Source: Prevotella sp. P3-122
GTDB taxonomy: Bacteria > Bacteroidota > Bacteroidia > Bacteroidales > Bacteroidaceae
Length of the DNA stretch: 64,000 nt
Assembly (NCBI RefSeq): GCF_002251365.1
Contig: NZ_NPJH01000082.1
Span: 1 to 64,000 of the forward strand
Direction of reading: 5' to 3'
Under the pieces are notes generated by a model. That model saw only the letters and a program-made list of their open reading frames with translations, ran no database searches and was not told the origin of the DNA. The position numbers and the translations under genes are program-made. Positions within the stretch are counted from its first letter, which is position 1. Every line of letters begins with the position of its first letter. Positions 16,305 through 23,399 of this stretch are shown here, piece after piece.

Positions 16305-17633
16305 TTATGAAGTTGATGTCATACCATATATCTTCGATATCCTGTCGGCAAGATACAGGGGCAGGTTTAGAAGGTCATCATCCTGGCGGATGTTCCTTGT
16401 GGAAAAACGCAAAGACAATGAGGGAGAATAGGCCTTACGGTAAATGGACAGACTCTTAGCCCTGACATTGTTTTCAGACTTCACCTCCACCGGCACTATC
16501 TCATTATCTATCTGCAAGACAAATTCCACTTCTGCCGTATTGCCGGAAGTCCAGTAAAAAATACTGTCACCGAATTGCCGTCTCAATGATTGTAATACAT
16601 AGTTTTCCGATAAAATGCCTTTGAACTCAGTGAATAGTCTGTTGCCGGATATTGCAGATTGAGCAGTCAATGAAAACTTACTGCACAACAGACCGACATC
16701 ATTCAGATACAATTTAAAGGCATTGCTCTTGCTGTATGCAGACAATGGCAAACGAGGAGTTTCAATCATATTTACCCTCTGTACGATTCCGGCAAGGCAT
16801 AGCCATTCGATGGCAGATTCATATTCCCTGGCTCTCGCTCCCTTTTGTATGTCGGCATAACGGAATTTGCGGTCTTCCTTAGCCAGTTGGTCTTGCAAAC
16901 TGTTCCACACTTGGAACACCCGTGGTATGTCTTTGTTGTTGATATGTTTCGAAAAGTCAAGGGAATAGGACTTTAATATATTTTGCTGAATTGTTTGCAC
17001 TGCCTGCCATTCACGATTGTCGGCAAAATCACTTACTGCTTCCGGCATACCACCCAATGCGAGATATGCCTTATATGCCTCAATCAATCGGCCGTGAAGC
17101 ACTTCGGGAACAGGCATACTGCCGTCTATCATCATATAAGATGAATACAAACCCGTATCAACAGCTCGCAAATACTCAGTGAACGACAATGGATAGAGAG
17201 TCATGAAATCAACCTTGCCTACAGGAAATGAAGCACCTTGACGATTGAGTGCAACACCAAGCAATGAACCGGCACAGGCTATGGCATAATCACGGGCATC
17301 TTCACAGAAATATTTCAAACTGTTCAGCGCTTCATTACATTCCTGCACCTCGTCGAATACTATCAGGGTGGTGTCTGGCTGTATGCTCATACCAGATGTC
17401 ATCTCCAACACCTTAATAATATCCGCCGGACGCTTGCTGCGCTTGAAATCTTCCTTAAGTTCAGGCATTGTATCGAAATTGAAATATGCCAACTTCTCAA
17501 AACATGCCTCACCGAATTTTCTCAATGCCCACGACTTGCCCACTTGGCGTGCTCCCTGCATCACCAATGGTTTCCTTCGCTTGCTATCTTTCCAAGCCTT
17601 CAGGTCGTTAAATATATCTCTCGTTATTTCCAT
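16305..17633 (-). CDS. AAA ATPase with DUF4143 domain
   Basis: A 442-aa protein of the AAA_14/DUF4143 family, abundant in bacteria and often mobile. The Walker A motif GARQVGKSW is at about residue 27 and the Walker B-like LIVFDEVQEC at about 93. GSLLGVAL and FPVGKVDFMTLYPLSFTEYL are the usual family segments, and the DUF4143 domain occupies about residues 200-370 with YWTSGNTAEVEFVLQ and VPVEVKSENN, a restriction-endonuclease-like core at the C-terminal end (the E-V-K being characteristic). Function unknown. It stands alone with long noncoding stretches on both sides. Confidence 0.85.
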   Translation of the reverse strand: MEITRDIFNDLKAWKDSKRRKPLVMQGARQVGKSWALRKFGEACFEKLAYFNFDTMPELKEDFKRSKRPADIIKVLEMTSGMSIQPDTTLIVFDEVQECNEALNSLKYFCEDARDYAIACAGSLLGVALNRQGASFPVGKVDFMTLYPLSFTEYLRAVDTGLYSSYMMIDGSMPVPEVLHGRLIEAYKAYLALGGMPEAVSDFADNREWQAVQTIQQNILKSYSLDFSKHINNKDIPRVFQVWNSLQDQLAKEDRKFRYADIQKGARAREYESAIEWLCLAGIVQRVNMIETPRLPLSAYSKSNAFKLYLNDVGLLCSKFSLTAQSAISGNRLFTEFKGILSENYVLQSLRRQFGDSIFYWTSGNTAEVEFVLQIDNEIVPVEVKSENNVRAKSLSIYRKAYSPSLSLRFSTRNIRQDDDLLNLPLYLADRISKIYGMTSTS

Positions 17634-17897
17634 TCCTATGAATTTGTGGCAAAATTACACATTTTTCCTATGAAAAACGTGACACTTCGCACATTTTTAA
17701 TATTTATTATCCTATAAGGGGAAGAATGGCTAGCTTAGCAACCGTTATTTGTTGATTTTGACCTTTAGTTAAGGTCTCCTTTATATTATTATATGAACGT
17801 TATTATGGGTACATAAGATACTAAACATTATTGCAACAACAAAAAAACGAATGAAAATCTGAAGTAGCACTCCAAATAATCACTCGATTTTACTATA
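17634..17897. other. AT-rich intergenic stretch without recognised gene
   Basis: Apart from a short inverted repeat (GACCTT-TAGTT-AAGGTC at 17760-17776) I see nothing interpretable. Together with 18069-18337 it flanks a tiny reading frame in a low-density patch. The latter stretch holds only a small palindrome (GTAACGTTAC near 18259). Confidence 0.4.
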
Positions 17898-18068
17898 TTA
17901 TTGAATCATGATTACCCTATCTCCTCCCAGAAATAATCTGGCATTTTCGGTGAAAGCGTACGCTCTGATCATCGATCGACATTCTTCCACTTGATGCTCT
18001 TCTTCGCTGTCATCAAGAAATTGCTGTGACAGGTACATCTGGTTTATCGTATCAAATTCTTTATCCAT
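17898..18068 (-). CDS. Small acidic 56-aa hypothetical protein
   Basis: A complete frame from ATG at 18068 to TAA at 17898. The product begins MDKEFDTINQMYLSQQFLDD and ends LGGDRVIMIQ. It is acidic in its first half and looks helical. No family recognised and no close operon partner; the next gene downstream on this strand is the DUF4143 ATPase about 265 bp away. Possibly real. Confidence 0.4.
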   Translation of the reverse strand: MDKEFDTINQMYLSQQFLDDSEEEHQVEECRSMIRAYAFTENARLFLGGDRVIMIQ

Positions 18069-18337
18069 AGGCTATTAGAAACTATAACTTTGCCCCCCAT
18101 TATTCTTAAGGATTATAATTACGCCAAAACACGGTCTTTCATCTATAAGAATGGTACAAGAATACTACTGTGACATATTGAAATTCTGGTGCAAAAATAC
18201 GAAGGAAATCGAAAATCCCCAAATCTATGTTGCAAGACGTTGCTGAACACATAATTTTGTAACGTTACGTCACGTGTTTCTTTCTCATTTATCCAAAGAA
18301 CGAGTTCATCGCCCCGTGTGTCTATATCGTGTATCTG

Positions 18338-19354
18338 TCATTCAACAAACGAAGAGATCTCTATCAAGTTGCCTTCAGGGTCAGCCACATAGCAGGTGCG
18401 CTGTCCCCAAGGCTCTGTCGTAGGGGCAAAGACAGGTTGAGCACCCATGCTTACTGCACGATCATACTCCTTGTCTACATCAGCAAATGCGGGAACATCG
18501 AAGGACAGTTCCAATGTACCATTAGTACCATCGGGATAGGCATACTCATGAGATGTCATCTGCTCGAAGGCGTCGCGGGGGAAGAGGATGATGCGTGATG
18601 TGCCGAGTGTCATCTCTACATTAGAGTCTGTTCCGTTCCATTCCGTTTGGAAACCGAAGATATTGCGATAGAAAGCCACCATCTTGGCATTGTCGGTGGT
18701 AAAGAGGCCAACGGTATTGAACGTGAAACGCGGTTTCGCCTGCGACATCATCTTTCCGAACTCCACGAGCCCCATCTTGTAGAACAAACGATACATCTCT
18801 ATCTCCTTCGGATCGTCGTTCTTGAGCAAGGTAAGAATCTCGCATGCAAACTCTATGCTGGCGCTGCCATTGGCCGTAACTATGTTCCTGTCGCTCACAG
18901 CCTGTGCGTTGACATAGCCGGCGGCGTTGGTATAAGCACCACCCCACAGCTGCAACTGCTCAATACCATTGCCCGTGTGGCGTACATCGTTGAGAAATCC
19001 CTTGCTCGCCATCCATGAGGCAGCATTGCAGATAGCTCCTACTATGCGCCCTTTCCTGATAGCATCGGCAACGAGCGGAGCGACACGCTCAGCGGCCTCG
19101 CTCTTCCAACCATAGCCCCCAATGAGCACCAGGGCTGCATAGTCCTCGGGAATGGAGTCAAAAGTATAGTCGGGCAAAACGCGGAAACCGCTGATAGCCT
19201 CAATGGGCTCCATCGACTCAGCCACAATCTTGTTCTCATACTTAGGATTCTCCTTCATTGCCATGCTATCTGAACGCAGCGGTTGCGTAAGATAAGGCAA
19301 CTCATGCTCAGCAAACTGCGGCAGCAAAACATATAATACTTTCTTCATACTCAT
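18338..19354 (-). CDS. DJ-1/PfpI - glyoxalase (VOC) fusion protein
   Basis: A 338-aa two-domain protein. Residues 1-195 are a DJ-1/PfpI-type domain with LIGGYGW and the nucleophile elbow GAICNAASWMA, Cys at about 109, as in class I glutamine-amidotransferase-like hydrolases and glyoxalase III proteins. Residues 213-338 are a vicinal-oxygen-chelate domain (FNTVGLFTTDNAKMVAFYRN, then GQRTCYVADPEGNLIEI), the pattern of glyoxalase I/bleomycin-resistance proteins. Each domain alone is common; together they suggest detoxification of reactive carbonyls or a related metabolite. It is the last gene of a leftward operon, 10 bp after the acyltransferase. ATGs at 19354 and 19348 are both possible. Confidence 0.85.
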   Translation of the reverse strand: MSMKKVLYVLLPQFAEHELPYLTQPLRSDSMAMKENPKYENKIVAESMEPIEAISGFRVLPDYTFDSIPEDYAALVLIGGYGWKSEAAERVAPLVADAIRKGRIVGAICNAASWMASKGFLNDVRHTGNGIEQLQLWGGAYTNAAGYVNAQAVSDRNIVTANGSASIEFACEILTLLKNDDPKEIEMYRLFYKMGLVEFGKMMSQAKPRFTFNTVGLFTTDNAKMVAFYRNIFGFQTEWNGTDSNVEMTLGTSRIILFPRDAFEQMTSHEYAYPDGTNGTLELSFDVPAFADVDKEYDRAVSMGAQPVFAPTTEPWGQRTCYVADPEGNLIEISSFVE

Positions 19355-19364
19355 TATATATTTT

Positions 19365-20375
19365 TCAAATTATTCTCTTCACGCCTGGAATCAGTCGAAG
19401 CAACCATGTAAGTGCGAATGACAGAAGGGTTGTGACAACACCGACAAACATAAACTTGCCGAAGGCTCCCATCCACACGCCATCAAACATATTCTGAAAA
19501 CAAATCATCAACGGCAAATGAACTATATATGCTCCGTAGCTCTGGGCTGAGAGCCAAGAGAGCGCATTGTTGCCCATATTGACTTTCTCCCTAAATAGCC
19601 ACAACAATCCGAAACTGATGAAAATGCACATCAGCGACTCATAGATTCCAAACCATTGCCAAACGAAATCATTCCACTCACCGTCTTGTCGGACATAGTT
19701 TCCTATAGCCAAAGCTCCACCTATCAACAATGCCACAATACCCGTCGTCTTGGTCATCTTGTCGAGCCAGCAAAACCTGTAGGCAAGTATGCCCAAAGCA
19801 AACATCATAACATACTGAAGATAATGTGCAGGCTCAAATATCCATAAACTAAGACCTATCCAATTAGCTTGTGGACTCACCTGACGAATGAAATAACTGC
19901 CGATGCCCATCACTATGGCAGCAATAAACAGCCCTATTAGTGTCGGTCGTGAATCGCAGTCTTTAGATATTGCCGAGCATCTTTTCCTAACTACGGCATA
20001 GAAGAAGCTGAATATCAAAAGACTTTCCACAAACCACATATGGGCAAACTCGAACTTGCCTGTAGCGGATGTCAAAAGACCGCCCATCAACAACAATGGT
20101 ACTCCAAGACGAAGAATTTTCTTCCTGACAAAAGTGCCAAAACCCTGTCGGTCGTAACTGCCTGGTACAAAATACCCGGAAATGAAAAAATACAATCCCA
20201 TGAAGAAAGCGGCATTGGTAGAGAAGAAATGCCATATCCAAGGCATCACCTCCGCAGGATTTGAAGGAGTATATCCCCACTCGCCACCGTCACCATACGC
20301 TTGTCCCGCATGATGGAATATTACCAAGAAGGTCAATACTACCTTCAGATTGTCAAGATAATTCAACCGTACCAT
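19365..20375 (-). CDS. Acyltransferase-3 family integral membrane protein
   Basis: A 336-aa protein with about ten predicted membrane helices. It opens with RLNYLDNLKVVLTFLVIFHH, in which the His pair is the signature of acyltransferase-3 enzymes (acylation of sugars, lipids or peptidoglycan, OPG-type succinylation). GLYFFISGYFVPGSYDRQG and FVRKKILRLGVPLLL are further family segments. Substrate unknown. It lies between a DinB-type gene and the DJ-1/VOC fusion, and all are on one strand within 30 bp of each other. Confidence 0.85.
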   Translation of the reverse strand: MVRLNYLDNLKVVLTFLVIFHHAGQAYGDGGEWGYTPSNPAEVMPWIWHFFSTNAAFFMGLYFFISGYFVPGSYDRQGFGTFVRKKILRLGVPLLLMGGLLTSATGKFEFAHMWFVESLLIFSFFYAVVRKRCSAISKDCDSRPTLIGLFIAAIVMGIGSYFIRQVSPQANWIGLSLWIFEPAHYLQYVMMFALGILAYRFCWLDKMTKTTGIVALLIGGALAIGNYVRQDGEWNDFVWQWFGIYESLMCIFISFGLLWLFREKVNMGNNALSWLSAQSYGAYIVHLPLMICFQNMFDGVWMGAFGKFMFVGVVTTLLSFALTWLLRLIPGVKRII

Positions 20376-20403
20376 GATATTTACTAAGTAAATTACAATA
20401 ATC

Positions 20404-20898
20404 CTACAATAGTTCGTGAATCTGCTCGAAATGCAGGTTCAAATGGTTTATATATCCGCATATCATTGCATCGAGAGTCACACGGCAGCCTTCATAGTCC
20501 ACCCAATAGTTGTTGAGCTTGGTCTTGTCAACAGAGCGGATGACGTGGCAGATGTGCTGATTGTATAGTTTCAGCAGCATAACGAGCTGTTGCCAGTCTT
20601 CATGCTGATAGTCCTGAAGCTGAATCCACAGGTCATTGTCCTGAGTATAGTCCGGGAAGACAAGCATTCCCATCTCCGTGTTTGGCATCGAGTGTCCGCA
20701 ACGGGGTGCATATTGCAGTCGCACTATACGCTGATGGTTGTTGGATGCCGAGTCGATGAGATGGCCCACGAGCATCTTCACTGTACGGTTTTGCTTGTTT
20801 CTCTTTATGCTCACCTGCTCGTCAGAAAGAGAGAGAAGTAAGGGTATCTCACGGTTCATAACCTCGTTGATATCATCGATAATTGCTTTGGACTTCAT
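20404..20898 (-). CDS. DinB-superfamily protein
   Basis: A 164-aa four-helix-bundle protein. The metal-binding His triad of the DinB/YfiT fold is visible: VGHLIDSASNNHQRI early, then GYINHLNLHFEQI at the C-terminus. DinB proteins include thiol-dependent (bacillithiol, mycothiol) transferases and many of unknown role. Its ATG lies 1 nt after the stop of a 44-aa membrane peptide, so translation is probably coupled. It heads the enzyme part of a four-gene operon. Confidence 0.8.
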   Translation of the reverse strand: MKSKAIIDDINEVMNREIPLLLSLSDEQVSIKRNKQNRTVKMLVGHLIDSASNNHQRIVRLQYAPRCGHSMPNTEMGMLVFPDYTQDNDLWIQLQDYQHEDWQQLVMLLKLYNQHICHVIRSVDKTKLNNYWVDYEGCRVTLDAMICGYINHLNLHFEQIHELL

Positions 20899-20899
20899 A

Positions 20900-21034
20900 T
20901 CATTTCTTTATTTTATTTTCACAAACTAACAGGAATACGAAAATCAATCCCACAACCAACATCCCAATCGAAATTATAAGCGGAGGGGATAAGAGCCCTA
21001 CCATGAGGGCAAATACAGGTACAAGTATAGACAT
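20900..21034 (-). CDS. 44-aa single-pass (or hairpin) membrane peptide
   Basis: The frame runs from ATG at 21034 to TGA at 20900 and encodes a very hydrophobic peptide beginning MSILVPVFALMVGLLSPPLI, with a second hydrophobic run and a lysine-rich end (ENKIKK). The positively charged end after the last hydrophobic run fits membrane insertion with that end in the cytoplasm. The TGA is followed, after one nucleotide, by the ATG of the DinB gene. No family recognised. Confidence 0.5.
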   Translation of the reverse strand: MSILVPVFALMVGLLSPPLIISIGMLVVGLIFVFLLVCENKIKK

Positions 21035-21099
21035 AACAAAATAAGAATGAAATGTTTAATGCCAATCCATCCAAAGACGAAAACCGTTAAGTTGCCTGA

Positions 21100-21143
21100 A
21101 AGGTTAATAACCTTACGGCTTTAAGGTTAATAACCTTATCAGG
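21100..21143. repeat. Two copies of a palindromic AAGGTTAATAACCTT repeat forming a larger hairpin
   Basis: AAGGTTAATAACCTT occurs at 21100-21114 and 21123-21137. Flanking GCCTGA (21095-21100) and TCAGGC (21138-21143) make the whole block an extended inverted repeat, so the transcript could fold into one long stem-loop. It lies in the 206-bp space between the 44-aa peptide gene and the zinc-ribbon gene. The same element occurs at 34313-34373. Confidence 0.7.
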
Positions 21144-21240
21144 CATGAAACTATATTCATCTTCAAAGCCAAATTATTCCTATGACCATGTCTAATATAG
21201 GTTGTTGCCATTCCAAACAAATGACAAATAGGCGGTAATG

Positions 21241-21984
21241 TTATTCTATTACGAAACTACGGGGATAGAAGTCACTGTAGAAGCGGCCCTCTGTGGCCGT
21301 GAACTTCAGAACACAATAGTTAGGGTCGGTGACTCCACCGGGATAGTACTGTGTATCTCCCTCACGCCATATCATATCCTTGCTTTGTTGGTCGGTCAGA
21401 ACCTCCATGGTACCTTTCAACATTACGGCACGGAAGTTACTCTCGTCACACAGATAGATAGATGCTTTCGGGTTTGCCCTGTAATGAGCCACACGAACAG
21501 AGAAGGTATTGGTGGTGAAATAGAACACCTTTATGCCCTCGCGCTTGCGTGGCGACAGCATGGCCTTCATACAAGGGTAGCCTTCCTCATCAACTGATGA
21601 GATATAGGTAACGGGTAGTTTATCTGCCATGTCTACAATGAGTTGCTTCACTGGAGCAAGTCCAGCATACATCACATCCTGAAACTCGTGCGAGGTGATG
21701 GTAATCTCCTTTCTCCAACGTTTCAGATGAGGGAAGAACATCTTCATCTGCCCAATGGCTTCCTCGCGTGTTACCTTATGCTCGGAATCCTTATTGAACT
21801 CCCCAACAAACTGAGCGCAATACTCTATCATCTCATCCATTGTGCATTGCTGCACAAACTTTCCGTCAGCGTAGCAGTACTTGCAGTACTCGTCGTTCGG
21901 ACTTCCATCAACGTTTGTGCCGAAATCGCTGGCATCAGAAAGCGGCATGCCACAACTCTGACAAAATTTCTGTTCTTTTTCCAT
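21241..21984 (-). CDS. Zinc-ribbon plus pyridoxamine-5'-phosphate-oxidase-like (flavin split barrel) protein
   Basis: About 247 aa. An N-terminal zinc-ribbon (FCQSCGMPLSD ... EYCKYCYADG, four Cys) is followed by a helical stretch (about 45-95) and then a split-barrel FMN-binding domain of the PNPOx type (about 105-247, with TYISSVDEEGYPCMKAM and KVFYFTTNTFSVRVAHYRAN). The ribbon resembles the PF12674-type domain that sometimes stands alone. General stress or flavin-reductase-like function is plausible. The ATG at 21984 begins the zinc ribbon; the upstream in-frame start would add 13 unmatched residues. A -7 element TATCTTTG is at 22045-22038 on the same strand. Confidence 0.8.
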   Translation of the reverse strand: MEKEQKFCQSCGMPLSDASDFGTNVDGSPNDEYCKYCYADGKFVQQCTMDEMIEYCAQFVGEFNKDSEHKVTREEAIGQMKMFFPHLKRWRKEITITSHEFQDVMYAGLAPVKQLIVDMADKLPVTYISSVDEEGYPCMKAMLSPRKREGIKVFYFTTNTFSVRVAHYRANPKASIYLCDESNFRAVMLKGTMEVLTDQQSKDMIWREGDTQYYPGGVTDPNYCVLKFTATEGRFYSDFYPRSFVIE

Positions 21985-22037
21985 ATTATGTTTGTTACTG
22001 TTATTCTTATATGTAATATTCATTATGCAATAACGTG

Positions 22038-22045
22038 CAAAGATA
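22038..22045 (-). promoter_or_regulatory. -7 promoter element of the zinc-ribbon gene
   Basis: The minus strand reads TATCTTTG, consensus TAnnTTTG, 53 nt before the ATG at 21984, leaving a short leader. Confidence 0.45.
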
Positions 22046-22213
22046 GTGCTGACGAGAGCAAAAAGACAAGCTTAAGCATATTGCACCTTATTTATTTGCA
22101 AAGTTACAAAAAATGTCATGTATGTGATTTGTAAAAAACGGACATGCACACATCATTTCCTACTATTCGGAAATATTCTGTCTGCAGATAGCTAATAAGT
22201 CGAATAATTTATG

Positions 22214-22221
22214 TATCTTTG
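22214..22221 (+). promoter_or_regulatory. -7 promoter element of the rhodanese-MBL gene
   Basis: TATCTTTG lies 54 nt upstream of the ATG at 22276 and matches TAnnTTTG. Confidence 0.45.
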
Positions 22222-22275
22222 CCAGTAAATTACTAAACATAGCAATATTTCTAACTACACATTATTATATTATAT

Positions 22276-23331
22276 ATGAAGAATATCTTTTTGACACTTG
22301 CCTCCATGTTCTGCTGTCTCGCAGGATGTACGGCACAATCAGACAAGTATACAAGTCTTGACGTTGCAGAGTTTGAGAAGGTCGCTGCCAACGACAATAT
22401 CGTTCTCCTTGACGTGCGGACAGCCATGGAATACCGAGAAGGCCACCTGCCGGGAGCTGTCAATGCGGATGTTCTTCGCGACGACTTCCTTGCACAGGCT
22501 TCACTCTTGCTGCCAAAAGAAAACGCCGTGGCACTATACTGCCGAAGCGGAAAGCGCAGCAAGAAGGCTGCACAAATCCTCTCCGACAACGGATACAAGG
22601 TGACTGAACTGAGCACGGGCTACAACGGATGGACGCAGGCAGGCAAGGAGGTGAGCAAGCAGGAGGTAGACGTGTTCACCACCGACAATGGTTCTCTCGT
22701 CAGGATTTACTGCATCAAGCACGGTACGCTGAGGATGAGCGTTGGCGGCAAGTGGATATACGTAGACCCTGTAACAGACAAGGTTCCACCTGTCACCGAT
22801 TTCTCGACATTGCCAAAGGCAGACCTCATCCTGCTCACACACGAGCATCCCGACCATTTGGATGCCAAAGCCATCAGCCAGCTCACCAAACAGGACACAA
22901 AGCTGATAACCAACCGCAGATGCAGCGACATGCTTGGTGGCAAGGGACAGGTGATGAAGAACGGCGACTCGGCAACCATCGGCGAATGGAACATAGAGGC
23001 TGTTCCGGCTTACAATACATCGAAGGGAAAAGAACAGTTCCATCCGAAGGGACGCGACAACGGCTTCGTACTTACTATCGATGGTTTCAGGATATATATT
23101 GCCGGAGACACAGAGGATATCGACGAGATGAAAGACATTGCCGATATCGATGTGGCCTTCCTGCCATGCAACCAGCCCTTCACCATGACACCAGAGCAGG
23201 TGGCCAAAGCAACCAAGACCATCCATCCGAAAGTGCTCTTCCCATACCACTACGGCAACACGGATATTCGCCAGGTGAGGACATTGCTTAAGGACAGCAG
23301 CACGGACGTCAGAATAAGGCAGTATCAGTAG
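22276..23331 (+). CDS. Lipoprotein with rhodanese and metallo-beta-lactamase (UlaG-like) domains
   Basis: A 351-aa protein predicted to be a lipoprotein (lipobox CLAGC near residue 18). A rhodanese domain spans about 27-120 with LLDVRTAMEYREGHLPGAVN and the active-site loop CRSGKRS. A metal-dependent hydrolase domain follows (about 135-350) with THEHPDHLD, the HxHxDH signature, IAGDTED and a late His (PYHYGN), like UlaG-type or RNase-Z-type MBL proteins. A sulfur-transfer domain joined to an MBL domain recalls persulfide dioxygenases, but the order there is normally MBL then rhodanese, so a sulfide-detoxification role is only a suggestion. It is followed by a 9-10 bp microrepeat and the GH105 gene. 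Confidence 0.85.
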   Translation: MKNIFLTLASMFCCLAGCTAQSDKYTSLDVAEFEKVAANDNIVLLDVRTAMEYREGHLPGAVNADVLRDDFLAQASLLLPKENAVALYCRSGKRSKKAAQILSDNGYKVTELSTGYNGWTQAGKEVSKQEVDVFTTDNGSLVRIYCIKHGTLRMSVGGKWIYVDPVTDKVPPVTDFSTLPKADLILLTHEHPDHLDAKAISQLTKQDTKLITNRRCSDMLGGKGQVMKNGDSATIGEWNIEAVPAYNTSKGKEQFHPKGRDNGFVLTIDGFRIYIAGDTEDIDEMKDIADIDVAFLPCNQPFTMTPEQVAKATKTIHPKVLFPYHYGNTDIRQVRTLLKDSSTDVRIRQYQ

Positions 23332-23332
23332 A

Positions 23333-23396
23333 AGGGTTCGAAGGGTTTGAGGAGTTTGAGAGGTTCGAGGGTTCGAGGAGTTCGAGGAGTTTGAAA
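23333..23396 (+). repeat. Short purine-rich microrepeat
   Basis: About six imperfect copies of a 9-11 bp unit of the form GGTTTGAGGAG / GGTTCGAGG follow one another between the rhodanese-MBL stop and the GH105 start codon. It is the sort of tract prone to slippage. Role unknown. Confidence 0.5.
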
Positions 23397-23399
23397 GCT

